A stretch of 15,862 nt of DNA, taken from assembly GCA_034104265.1 (NCBI GenBank), contig JAXEEE010000166.1, positions 1 through 15,862 on the forward strand, read 5' to 3'. Numbering within the stretch: position 1 is the first letter of the stretch; every line of letters begins with the position of its first letter. The stretch is from UBA11524 sp034104265 (lineage in GTDB: Bacteria > Bacillota > Clostridia > Christensenellales > Aristaeellaceae). The notes below the pieces were generated by a model, which did no database searches, was not told where the DNA came from, and saw only the letters and a list, made by a program, of their open reading frames with translations. This document shows positions 1 to 6,808 of this stretch, one piece after another. The position numbers and the translations under genes are program-made.

Positions 1-1
1 G

Positions 2-58
2 CCACCCCCCCCCCTCACGCGGGCTCCCGGGGGCTCGGCCCCGGTGGGGGGGGGGTGG
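2..58. repeat. G/C-homopolymer inverted repeat with nested hairpin
   Basis: Positions 2-14 (CCA followed by ten C) are the exact reverse complement of 46-58 (ten G followed by TGG), giving a perfect 13-bp stem. The 31-base loop holds a second inverted repeat, CCGGGG at 27-32 with CCCCGG at 39-44. The element sits about 30 bases upstream of the -35 region of the first operon. It could be a terminator-like structure for a gene outside the window, although no clear T tract follows it. It could also be a G-quadruplex/i-motif former, a slippage-prone tract, or partly a sequencing artefact, because runs of ten identical bases are error-prone. The repeat itself is read directly; its role is unknown. 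Confidence 0.6.
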
Positions 59-86
59 GGGCCCACACCCCCCCGCGCCCCCCTCC

Positions 87-115
87 TTTTCAAGAGAAGA
101 GAACTGTGCTATAAT
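87..115 (+). promoter_or_regulatory. extended -10 sigma-A promoter for the traX-metH operon
   Basis: A perfect TATAAT lies at 110-115, preceded by TG one base upstream (TGC at 107-109), which makes an extended -10. A weak -35 (TTTTCA, 87-92) is 17 bases upstream. Transcription should start near 122, leaving a leader of about 25 bases before the ATG at 147. That is too short for a riboswitch. Confidence 0.7.
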
Positions 116-146
116 GACATAATCCTACTTATTCAGGAGGAAAACC

Positions 147-878
147 ATGCAAGGAAGCAAAACCATCGCGGGCAACACAGCCACGGGAACGCTCAAGGTG
201 CTGGCGCTTGCGCTGATGTTTGTGGATCACGCGGGCAAAATGCTCTTCCCCGGCGTGACGGAAATGCGCATGCTGGGCCGGGCGGCCTTTCCGCTGTACT
301 GCTGGTGCATGGTGGTGGGCTTCTGCCACACGCGCAGCGTGCCGAAGTACCTGCTGCGGATGCTGGCGGTGGGGCTGATCTCTCAGCCGCTGTACATGCT
401 CGCCCTGAACCATACCTGGCAGGAGCCCAACATCTTCCTGACGCTGCTGCTGGCCCTGTGCGGACTGTGGGTCATGCGGGAGAAGATCGCCTTCAGCCAC
501 TTGTGGGCCCCGCCTCTGCTGCTGATTCTGGCCAGCGCCCTGGGCTGCGACTACGGCTGGCGGGGCGTTATGCTGGTGTGGCTGCTCTACGCCGTGCGGG
601 ATTCCCGCCCCGGCATCGCGGCCGTCATGATCGCCTTCTGCCTTTACTGGGGCAGCGCGTCCATTGCCGTCAGCCAGATCTTCGGCTGGCGGATCGTCCT
701 GCCCGATTTGTTGTCGCCGGTGCTCTCCCCCTGGACAAGGCTCCAGGCCTGGGCCATCCTCGCCCTGCCGCTGATGCTGGTGCGCTTCCGGCGGAACATC
801 CGCCTGCCCGCCTGGCTGGGCTACGCCCTGTACCCGGCACACCTGGCCCTGCTGTATCTGCTGGAGGTGTGCCTGTGA
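147..878 (+). CDS. TraX-family multi-pass membrane protein
   Basis: The 243-residue protein is strongly hydrophobic, with about seven to eight probable membrane segments and no large soluble domain. Sequence marks of the TraX family are the N-terminal segment with FVDHAG (25-30), the GRAAFPLY stretch (44-51), and the C-terminal YALYPAHLALLYL (226-238). TraX was named for F-pilin N-acetylation in conjugative plasmids. Chromosomal Bacillota homologues are probably membrane acyltransferase-like proteins, but their substrate is not established. The ATG at 147 is set by AGGAGG at 135-140 with a 6-base gap. It is the first gene of an operon, and its TGA overlaps the GTG of the metH activation gene (875-878), so the two are translationally coupled. 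There is no pilus or conjugation gene nearby, so a role in conjugation is unlikely here. Family assignment is fairly sure; function is open. Confidence 0.82.
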   Translation: MQGSKTIAGNTATGTLKVLALALMFVDHAGKMLFPGVTEMRMLGRAAFPLYCWCMVVGFCHTRSVPKYLLRMLAVGLISQPLYMLALNHTWQEPNIFLTLLLALCGLWVMREKIAFSHLWAPPLLLILASALGCDYGWRGVMLVWLLYAVRDSRPGIAAVMIAFCLYWGSASIAVSQIFGWRIVLPDLLSPVLSPWTRLQAWAILALPLMLVRFRRNIRLPAWLGYALYPAHLALLYLLEVCL

Positions 879-1525
879 CCATCAACGTGGAGGAAGCCCT
901 GCGCTACCTGGGCGCGGGCGATGCGGATGATGACCTCCGCCGGGCCATGGCGGATGCGGCGAAGGAGCTGGAAGCACGGATCACCCCCCGCTGGACATGG
1001 CGGGTTTTCCCGCTGGAGCAGGATCCCCTCCGCCTGCAGGGAACGGAGGTCGCGCTGCCCGGGAACCTGGCCCGGCGAATGCTGGCGGACTGCCGGCAGG
1101 CAGCGCTGATGGCCTGCACCCTGGGCGCGGAGTTCGACCGGCTGATGCGGGCGGCGCAGGCTCGGGACATGGCCCGGGCAGTGATGCTGGACGCCTGCGG
1201 CAGCGCGCTGGTGGAGGCCGGGTGCGACGCGGCGGAGCAGGAGATCGCCGGGCGAATGCCAGGGCTGTATCTGACCGACCGCTTCAGCCCGGGGTATGGC
1301 GATCTGCCACTGACGGTGCAGCGGAGCCTGTGCGGAACTCTCGATGTGACCCGGCGGCTGGGGGTGTCGCTGACGGATACCTGCCTGATGAACCCGCAGA
1401 AGACCGTCACGGCTATTATCGGCCTGGCGGACAGGCCGCAAATGGCCCGCATCCGGGGCTGTGCCTACTGCATGATGAACAAAACCTGCGCCCTGCGCAA
1501 AGGAGGAAAACGCTGTGGTGATTGA
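875..1525 (+). CDS. cobalamin-dependent methionine synthase activation-domain protein (separate subunit)
   Basis: This 216-residue cytoplasmic protein corresponds to the C-terminal AdoMet-binding reactivation domain of long MetH enzymes, which reductively remethylates cob(II)alamin after accidental oxidation. Residues 136-143 (RFSPGYGD) match the conserved AdoMet-binding stretch of the family, and PQKTVTAIIGL near 174-184 matches the motif after it. Short MetH proteins lack this domain, and the MetH encoded next door is such a short form, so the two should act together. The GTG start at 875 is chosen because GGAGG (863-867) lies 7 bases upstream and the GTGA overlap with traX is typical of coupled genes; an open frame runs further upstream but is only a shadow of traX. 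The C-terminus has four cysteines (196, 199, 205, 214), a possible metal or redox site. It overlaps metH by 11 bases. Confidence 0.88.
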   Translation: MTINVEEALRYLGAGDADDDLRRAMADAAKELEARITPRWTWRVFPLEQDPLRLQGTEVALPGNLARRMLADCRQAALMACTLGAEFDRLMRAAQARDMARAVMLDACGSALVEAGCDAAEQEIAGRMPGLYLTDRFSPGYGDLPLTVQRSLCGTLDVTRRLGVSLTDTCLMNPQKTVTAIIGLADRPQMARIRGCAYCMMNKTCALRKGGKRCGD

Positions 1526-3863
1526 TCAGGAGCATATTGTCCTGCTGGATGGGGCCATGGGCACCATGCTGCAAAAGAGCGGCCTGCGCACCGGGGAGCT
1601 GCCGGAGCTGCTGGCACTGACCAGACCGGAGCTGCTGGAGAATATCCACCGGCAGTACATCGACGCGGGGAGCCGCATCGTCTATACCAATACCTTCGGG
1701 GCCAACCGGCTGAAGCTGGCGGGCACAGGCCACACCGTAGCGGAGGTGGTGCATGCCGCCGTGGCCGCCGCGAGAAAGGCCGCGGAGGGCACGGATTGCC
1801 TGGTGGGGCTGGACATGGGGCCCATTGGCGCGCTGCTGGAGCCCTTGGGCTCGCTGACGTTCGAGGAAGCGGTGGACATCTTCCGGGAGATCGCCGTGGC
1901 GGGGGCGGAGGCCGGGGCTGACCTGGCCGCCATCGAAACCATGACCGACCTGTACGAGGCCAAGGCCGCGCTGCTGGCGGTGAAGGAGAATACCCGCCTG
2001 CCCGCCCTGGTGACCATGAGCTTCGAGGAGCGGGGGCGTACCTTCACGGGATGCACGGTGGCCTCCATGGCCCGGACGCTGGAGGGCCTGGGAGCGGACG
2101 CGGTGGGCGTGAACTGCTCGCTGGGGCCGGTGCAGCTGCTGCCCATGGTGCAGGAGATGTGCGCCGCCACCCGTCTGCCGGTGATCGCCAAGCCCAACGC
2201 GGGCCTGCCCGATCCGGTGGACGGCCACTACGACCTGTCGCCGGAGAACTTCGCCCAGGCCATGAAGGCCCTGGTGGAGGCGGGAGCCAGCCTGGTGGGC
2301 GGCTGCTGCGGCACCGACCCGGCTTATATCCGTGCGCTGCAGGAGGCTGTCCGGGACATGCAGCCCGGCCAGCGTCACTACGACGCGGTGAGCTTCGTCT
2401 GTACGCCCACAACGCCCCTGCGCATCGGCGGCGTGCGGGTCATCGGCGAGCGCATCAACCCCACGGGCAAGAAGCGCTTCCAGCAGGCGCTGCTGGAGAA
2501 CGACCTGGACTACATTGTGGACGTGGCGGTACAGCAGCAGGACGCGGGCGCGGAAATTCTGGACGTGAACGTGGGCTATCCCGGGGTGGACGAAAAGACC
2601 ATGCTGCCCCGGGTGATCAAGCGTCTGCAGGCGGCGGTGGATCTGCCGCTGCAGCTGGATTCCTCTGATCCGGAGGCGCTGGAGGCGGGCCTGCGGGTCT
2701 ACAACGGCAAGGCGGCGGTGAACTCCGTGAACGGCAAGGCGGAGTCCATGTCGGCGGTGCTGCCGCTGGTGAAGAAGTACGGCGCGGCGGTGGTGGGCCT
2801 GACCCTGGACGAAAAGGGCCTGCCCGCCACGGCGGCGGAGCGGGTGGCCATCGCCCGGCGGATTCTGATGGCGGCGGAGGCATACGGCATCCCCCGGGAG
2901 GACGTGTGGATCGACTGCCTGACGCTGACGGTGTCCGCCCAGCAGGAGCAGGCGGAGGAGACGCTCTCGGCGGTGCGCACCGTGCGCCATGACCTGGGGC
3001 TGAACACCGTGCTGGGGGTGAGCAACATCAGCTTCGGCCTGCCCAACAGGCTGCTGATCACCACGGCGTTCCTTTTGCGGGCGCTGGAGGCGGGGCTGAC
3101 GCTGCCCATCGTCAACCCGAATCAGAAGGAAATCATGGACGCGGTGGCGGCCTTCCGGGCCCTGAGCGGGGAGGATCCCGCCTGCCGGGGCTATGTGGAG
3201 CGATTCGCCCAGGCGGCCCCCGCGGCCAAGGCCGTCCCTGCGTCGGAAATGACCCTGGGCGATGCGATCCAGCGGGGCCTGAAGGCGGACGCGGCCCGGC
3301 TGGCCAAGGCGGCCCTGGCTGAAACAAGCGAGCTTGCCCTGGTGGAGGATTGCCTGATTCCCGCCCTGGACAAGGTAGGCGCGGACTACGAGCGGGGAGC
3401 GGCGTTCCTGCCCCAGCTGCTCTCGGCGGCCCAGGCGGCACAGAGCGTGTTCGAGGTGATCCGGCAGAGCCTGGCGGACAAGGGCAGCGCGCCGGTGAAG
3501 AAGGGGCGCATCGTTATCGCCACGGTGCAGGGGGACATCCATGACATCGGCAAGAACATCGTGCGCACGGTACTGGAAAACTACGGCTACGATGTGACGG
3601 ATCTGGGCCGGGACGTGCCGCCGGAGACCATTGTGGAGACGGCCCAAAGGGAGCATATCCGCTTGGTGGGCCTGTCCGCGCTGATGACCACCACCCTCCC
3701 CGCCATGGAGAAGACCACCCGTCTCCTGCTGGCCCTGCCCGAGCCTCCTGCCGTGATGGTGGGCGGCGCGGTGGTGACGGAGGACTATGCTGCAAGCATC
3801 GGCGCGATCTATGCCCGGGACGCAAGGGCCTCGGTGGAGATCGCCCGGAGCATCCTGTCGTAA
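1515..3863 (+). CDS. metH: methionine synthase, cobalamin-dependent (short form)
   Basis: The 782-residue enzyme transfers a methyl group from methyltetrahydrofolate through cobalamin to homocysteine. Residues 1-290 form the homocysteine-binding barrel with its zinc ligands C201 and C264/C265 (in GVNCSLGP and GGCCGT). Residues about 308-560 form the pterin-binding barrel (IGERINPTG, DVNVGYPG, DSSDP). Residues about 575-660 are the helical cap. Residues about 663-782 are the cobalamin-binding Rossmann domain, with DIHDIGKN at 674-681, where H676 is the expected cobalt ligand, plus the SALMTTT and VGG motifs. The C-terminal reactivation domain of the roughly 1,200-residue enterobacterial enzyme is absent and is supplied by the upstream gene. 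The start is GTG at 1515, 8 bases after AGGAGG (1501-1506). A second GTG at 1518 is possible. The stop is immediately followed by the metA promoter. Confidence 0.95.
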   Translation: MVIDQEHIVLLDGAMGTMLQKSGLRTGELPELLALTRPELLENIHRQYIDAGSRIVYTNTFGANRLKLAGTGHTVAEVVHAAVAAARKAAEGTDCLVGLDMGPIGALLEPLGSLTFEEAVDIFREIAVAGAEAGADLAAIETMTDLYEAKAALLAVKENTRLPALVTMSFEERGRTFTGCTVASMARTLEGLGADAVGVNCSLGPVQLLPMVQEMCAATRLPVIAKPNAGLPDPVDGHYDLSPENFAQAMKALVEAGASLVGGCCGTDPAYIRALQEAVRDMQPGQRHYDAVSFVCTPTTPLRIGGVRVIGERINPTGKKRFQQALLENDLDYIVDVAVQQQDAGAEILDVNVGYPGVDEKTMLPRVIKRLQAAVDLPLQLDSSDPEALEAGLRVYNGKAAVNSVNGKAESMSAVLPLVKKYGAAVVGLTLDEKGLPATAAERVAIARRILMAAEAYGIPREDVWIDCLTLTVSAQQEQAEETLSAVRTVRHDLGLNTVLGVSNISFGLPNRLLITTAFLLRALEAGLTLPIVNPNQKEIMDAVAAFRALSGEDPACRGYVERFAQAAPAAKAVPASEMTLGDAIQRGLKADAARLAKAALAETSELALVEDCLIPALDKVGADYERGAAFLPQLLSAAQAAQSVFEVIRQSLADKGSAPVKKGRIVIATVQGDIHDIGKNIVRTVLENYGYDVTDLGRDVPPETIVETAQREHIRLVGLSALMTTTLPAMEKTTRLLLALPEPPAVMVGGAVVTEDYAASIGAIYARDARASVEIARSILS

Positions 3864-3864
3864 C

Positions 3865-3893
3865 TTGACAAAAGCGCGAAGCGATGGTATAAA
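3865..3893 (+). promoter_or_regulatory. near-consensus sigma-A promoter for metA
   Basis: A perfect -35 TTGACA (3865-3870), a 17-base spacer and TATAAA (3888-3893) begin one base after the metH stop codon. The predicted start is near 3900, giving a leader of about 30 bases before the ATG at 3930. AAAGCG (3871-3876) and CGCTTT (3902-3907) form a short inverted repeat around the -10 that could be an operator; this is speculative. No riboswitch fits in this leader. Confidence 0.82.
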
Positions 3894-3929
3894 GGCGATA
3901 ACGCTTTGACGCACACTGAGGTGAAAGCT

Positions 3930-4868
3930 ATGCCAATCAAGATTCCCAGTTATCTGCCTGCGGCGGATACGCTCAGGAGCGAGAATATCTTCGTCATCAC
4001 CCACGAGCGGGCCGTCAGCCAGGACATCCGCCCGCTGCGGATTCTCATGCTGAACCTGATGCCCACCAAGGTGGCCACGGAAACGCAATTGGCCCGCCTG
4101 CTGGGCAACACGCCCCTGCAGGTGGAGATGGAGCTGTTGATGGTGTCCAGCCATGTGAGCCGCAACATCTCCCAGGAGCACATGCTGACCTTCTACAAGA
4201 CCTTTGAGCAGGTGAAGGATCAGACCTTCGACGGCATGGTGATCACCGGCGCGCCGGTGGAACGCCTGCCCTTTGAGGAGGTGGAGTACTGGCAGGAGCT
4301 GTGCGAGATCTTCGAGTGGAGCAAGACCCACGTCACCAGTACCTTCCACATCTGCTGGGGGGCTCAGGCGGGGCTGTACTACCACTACGGCATCGCGAAA
4401 CAGCCCCTGCCCGAGAAGCTCTCCGGCGTGTACCGCCACCGGATCACCCACAAGGGCAGCATCCTCTTCCGGGGCTTTGACGATACCTTCATGGTGCCTC
4501 ACTCCCGCTATACCACGGTGGACCGCCAGGCCATCCTGGACGAGCCCCGGCTGAAAATCCTTGCCGAGAGCGACGTGGCGGGGGTTTACGCCGTATCCAC
4601 CCACGGGGGACGGCAGGTGTTCATCACCGGCCACAGCGAGTACGACGCGGACACCCTGCTGGGCGAATACCTGCGGGACAAGCGGGCGGGGTTGAACCCG
4701 AAGGTGCCGGAGAACTACTTCCCCGACGACGACGATACCCGCCAGCCCCTGTGCACCTGGCGCTCCGGCGCGAACCTGCTCTATTCCAACTGGCTGAACT
4801 ACTTCGTCTACCAGGCCACGCCCTATGAGCTGGAGCACGTGGGCGACGAAAGTTACATGACAAGGTAA
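3930..4868 (+). CDS. metA: homoserine O-acyltransferase MetA, predicted acetyl-CoA specific
   Basis: This 312-residue cytoplasmic enzyme acylates the hydroxyl of homoserine, the first committed step of methionine synthesis. It aligns without gaps to the E. coli numbering at the key sites: catalytic Cys142 (in FHICWGAQ), His235 and Glu237 (in GHSEYD). Residue 111 is Glu (GAPVERLPF). In studied MetA proteins Glu111 goes with acetyl-CoA and Gly111 with succinyl-CoA, so O-acetylhomoserine is the expected product. The N-terminus MPIKIP and the C-terminal WLNYFVYQ(A)TPY region are family hallmarks. The ATG at 3930 is preferred to an upstream TTG at 3906 because GAGGTG (3918-3923) sits 6 bases before it and the family starts with MPI. 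It has its own strong promoter and lies just downstream of metH, with which it shares a pathway. The sulfhydrylase step is not encoded in the window. Confidence 0.95.
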   Translation: MPIKIPSYLPAADTLRSENIFVITHERAVSQDIRPLRILMLNLMPTKVATETQLARLLGNTPLQVEMELLMVSSHVSRNISQEHMLTFYKTFEQVKDQTFDGMVITGAPVERLPFEEVEYWQELCEIFEWSKTHVTSTFHICWGAQAGLYYHYGIAKQPLPEKLSGVYRHRITHKGSILFRGFDDTFMVPHSRYTTVDRQAILDEPRLKILAESDVAGVYAVSTHGGRQVFITGHSEYDADTLLGEYLRDKRAGLNPKVPENYFPDDDDTRQPLCTWRSGANLLYSNWLNYFVYQATPYELEHVGDESYMTR

Positions 4869-4888
4869 AAGCATCCATACGGTTTCCG

Positions 4889-4908
4889 CCCGCCTTTCCG
4901 GAGGCGGG
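4889..4908 (+). terminator. hairpin after metA, possible weak terminator or attenuator
   Basis: CCCGCCT (4889-4895) pairs with AGGCGGG (4902-4908) across a 6-base loop in the 68-base gap between metA and the amidohydrolase gene. Only two T residues follow, so termination is probably partial. I see no convincing promoter in the gap. The downstream pair may therefore be transcribed by readthrough from metA. Confidence 0.45.
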
Positions 4909-4936
4909 TTGTACACAAGAGAAAGGAGTTACCCCC

Positions 4937-6094
4937 ATGCTTCTGATCAAGAACGGCTATGTCAAGCCCATCACCGGCGCGGATATCCCCTGCGGCCAGG
5001 TGCTCATCGACCAGGGGAAGATCCTGGCGGTGGGCGAGACCGTCGATGCCCCTGCGGACTGCCCTGTCTACGACGCCACGGGCTGCATGGTCACCCCCGG
5101 CCTGATCGACGGGCACACCCATCTGGGCATCCATGAGGAGGCCCAGCGCTGGGAGGGCAACGACACCAACGAGTACTCCAACCCCGTGACCCCCACCATT
5201 CGCGGCATTGACGGCATCAACCCCATGGACGAGGGCTTTGCCAACGCCCTGCGCGGCGGCGTGACCACGGCGGTCATCGGCCCCGGCTCCGCCAACGTGG
5301 TGGGCGGCACCTTCGCCGCGCTGAAGCTCCACGGCCACTGCGTGGACGACATGGTCATCAAGGAGCCCGTGGCCATGAAGATCGCCTTCGGTGAGAACCC
5401 CAAGGGCGCGTACGGCCAGAACGGCCGCAAGGAGCCCTACACCCGCATGGGCGTGGCGAGCCTGCTGCGTCAGCTGCTGGCGAAAACGAAGAAGTACGCC
5501 GAGGACATTGCCGCTGCGGAGAAGGATCCCGCCAAGACCCGGCCCTTCGACCCCCAGCTGGAGGCCATGCTGCCGGTGATCCGCAAGGAGATCCCCCTGA
5601 AGGCCCATGCTCACAAGGCCTACGACATCCTCACCGCCCTGCGCATCGCCCGGGAGTTTGACGTGAACATCACCCTGGATCATGTGACGGAGGGCCATCT
5701 GATTGTGGAGGAGCTGAAGCGGGCGGGCAAGCCGCTGCTGGTGGGCCCCTCCCTGGGCAGCAAGACCAAGATCGAACTGGCGGAGAAGTCCTTCGCCACC
5801 CCGGGCATCCTGTACAATGCGGGGATGGAGATCTGCATCATCACCGACGCGCCGGTGATCCCCCTGTACTACCTGCCCCTGTGTGCTGGTCTGGCCATCC
5901 GCGAGGGTCTGCCGGAGGAAGCGGCCTGGCGTGCCATCACCATCAATCCTGCGAAGGTGGCTGGCATTGACGCCCGGGTCGGCTCCCTTGAGCCGGGCAA
6001 GGACGCGGACATTGCCGTGTTCCGGGGCAATCCCCTGCGGGACATTCAGGCGAAGGCCCAGCAGGTGTTTGTGGGCGGGGAGCCGGTGCTGTGA
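4937..6094 (+). CDS. amidohydrolase, imidazolonepropionase-related
   Basis: This 385-residue metal-dependent hydrolase belongs to the amidohydrolase superfamily. A beta-rich N-terminal part is followed by the first metal ligands in GLIDGHTHLG (H60, H62). Further probable ligands are H224 and H226 (LKAHAHKA), H249 (LDHVTEGH) and D304 (IITDAP). The set of His-x-His, two later His positions and one Asp resembles the HutI-like branch with a mononuclear site. The C-terminal beta domain has the usual NPAK...G(S)LEPGKDADI sequence (337-360). No other histidine-degradation gene is present, so the substrate is unknown; a cyclic amide or a dipeptide-like compound are both possible. The start is set by GGAG (4925-4928), 8 bases before the ATG. 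Its TGA overlaps the GTG start of the pyrophosphatase-like gene. Family is certain, substrate is not. Confidence 0.88.
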   Translation: MLLIKNGYVKPITGADIPCGQVLIDQGKILAVGETVDAPADCPVYDATGCMVTPGLIDGHTHLGIHEEAQRWEGNDTNEYSNPVTPTIRGIDGINPMDEGFANALRGGVTTAVIGPGSANVVGGTFAALKLHGHCVDDMVIKEPVAMKIAFGENPKGAYGQNGRKEPYTRMGVASLLRQLLAKTKKYAEDIAAAEKDPAKTRPFDPQLEAMLPVIRKEIPLKAHAHKAYDILTALRIAREFDVNITLDHVTEGHLIVEELKRAGKPLLVGPSLGSKTKIELAEKSFATPGILYNAGMEICIITDAPVIPLYYLPLCAGLAIREGLPEEAAWRAITINPAKVAGIDARVGSLEPGKDADIAVFRGNPLRDIQAKAQQVFVGGEPVL

Positions 6095-6468
6095 CGGGCT
6101 TCCGTCCGGCGAATGATGCTTTCTGGGCTGCGCTGGATCACCTGATGGCGTCCAGCCGCGTGGTGATCGACCGGCCCAAAGGCACGGCGCATCCCCGCTA
6201 TCCGGACATGATCTATCCCCTCGACTACGGCTACCTTCAGGACACCACGGCTATGGACGGTGGGGGCATCGACGTGTGGGTGGGCTCCGACCCGGCCCGG
6301 GGGCTGGACGCGGTCATGGTCACGGTGGATCTGGTGAAGCGGGATTCGGAGATCAAGCTGCTCATCGGCTGCACGGAGGAGGAAAAGCAGCTGGTGTGGC
6401 ATCAGCACAACGACTCGGAATCCATGAAGGGTATGCTGATCCGCAGGCCGGGGGCTTGCGGGCAATGA
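6091..6468 (+). CDS. small inorganic-pyrophosphatase-like protein with degenerate signature
   Basis: The 125-residue product resembles the N-terminal two thirds of family I soluble inorganic pyrophosphatase. The stretch with YPLDYGYL (42-49) and MDGGGIDVWVG (55-65) corresponds to the family's YGY and D-x-D-P-x-D region. D56 and D61 are kept, but the middle Asp is Gly (G58) and the Pro position is also Gly (G59). The usual enzyme is about 170-180 residues, so this is a short version. It may hydrolyse a different phosphoanhydride or be non-enzymatic. Similar short proteins are common in Clostridia and are usually labelled pyrophosphatase. The GTG start overlaps the preceding stop by 4 bases, with GGGGAG (6077-6082) 8 bases upstream, implying coupled expression with the amidohydrolase. 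Family similarity is good; activity is uncertain. Confidence 0.75.
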   Translation: MTGFRPANDAFWAALDHLMASSRVVIDRPKGTAHPRYPDMIYPLDYGYLQDTTAMDGGGIDVWVGSDPARGLDAVMVTVDLVKRDSEIKLLIGCTEEEKQLVWHQHNDSESMKGMLIRRPGACGQ

Positions 6469-6470
6469 AA

Positions 6471-6510
6471 AAGGCGCGGCGCTCATCATCAAGGTGAGCG
6501 CCGCGTCTTT
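6471..6510. terminator. bidirectional intrinsic terminator
   Basis: CGCGGCGCTCA (6475-6485) pairs perfectly with TGAGCGCCGCG (6495-6505), extended by a G-T and a G-C pair to 13 bp, with a 9-base loop. It lies 2 bases after the pyrophosphatase-like stop. On the + strand the tail is TCTTTG, moderately T-rich. On the - strand the tail is five T, so it also stops transcripts coming from mnmE. Confidence 0.85.
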
Positions 6511-6536
6511 GCTGTGTCAGGGGGATGCAGGGGCAG

Positions 6537-6577
6537 CCTTCCCCCCTGGGGAAGGTGGCCGAGCGCAGCGAGGTCGG
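6537..6577. repeat. hairpin element of the type dispersed in clostridial intergenic regions
   Basis: CCTTCCCC (6537-6544) pairs with GGGGAAGG (6548-6555) over a 3-base loop. It is followed by a second weak pair, CCGA (6559-6562) with TCGG (6574-6577), around GCGCAGCG. From memory, closely similar sequences recur in intergenic regions of gut Clostridia; that is recollection, not a search result. No coding potential with a ribosome binding site is seen. Confidence 0.5.
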
Positions 6578-6601
6578 ATGAGGTTCGTCTCCTTCCCGGC
6601 C

Positions 6602-6630
6602 ATCGCGTACCCCGCGGGGTGGGGCGCGAT
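6602..6630. repeat. hairpin with central perfect palindrome
   Basis: ATCGCG (6602-6607) pairs with CGCGAT (6625-6630), and CCCC (6610-6613) with GGGG (6621-6624), leaving a TA bulge. Within this region ACCCCGCGGGGT (6609-6620) is itself a perfect 12-bp palindrome, so two alternative folds compete. Confidence 0.5.
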
Positions 6631-6654
6631 CCCTTGGGGGTGCGCGAATCTGTC

Positions 6655-6693
6655 GTTTCCAACGCGGGCGAACTTCGTCGCCTGCTCGGAAAC
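6655..6693. repeat. two-tier hairpin in intergenic region
   Basis: An outer stem, GTTTCC (6655-6660) with GGAAAC (6688-6693), encloses an 8-pair inner stem (6664-6671 with 6678-6685, including one G-U pair) over the loop ACTTCG. A small internal loop separates the stems. The structure is good enough to be a folded RNA, but there is no evidence that it is expressed. Confidence 0.5.
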
Positions 6694-6737
6694 TCTGGCT
6701 TTCTGCTGTTCCTTTATGTTGTGCTTTTCTGTTGCAC

Positions 6738-6808
6738 CTGGGCTGCCGCCCAGACCTGCGCAGGGGCTAACGCCGCCCCTGCACCTGCGCAAGGGGTTTC
6801 ACCCCTTG
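6738..6808. repeat. three tandem hairpins with ACCTGCG spacers
   Basis: Three stems follow each other: CTGGGC/GCCCAG (6738-6743, 6748-6753); GCAGGGGC/GCCCCTGC (6760-6767, 6775-6782); and CAAGGGGT/ACCCCTTG (6790-6797, 6801-6808). The second and third are preceded by the direct repeat ACCTGCGCA followed by an optional extra A and GGGG (6754-6766 and 6783-6796). Their end lies 36 bases from the mnmE stop codon. No T tract follows, so they are not classical terminators. Confidence 0.6.

Noticed and set aside
44..874. Upstream extension of the metH activation-domain frame
   Set aside because: It is the out-of-frame shadow of traX, which has its own promoter, ribosome site and family motifs. The GTG at 875 has a proper ribosome site.
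1416..4916. A 1,166-codon open frame on the minus strand opposite metH and metA
   Set aside because: The translation is His/Arg/Gln/Val-rich with no recognisable domain, and it lies antisense to two unmistakable genes. Long antisense frames are expected at this G+C.
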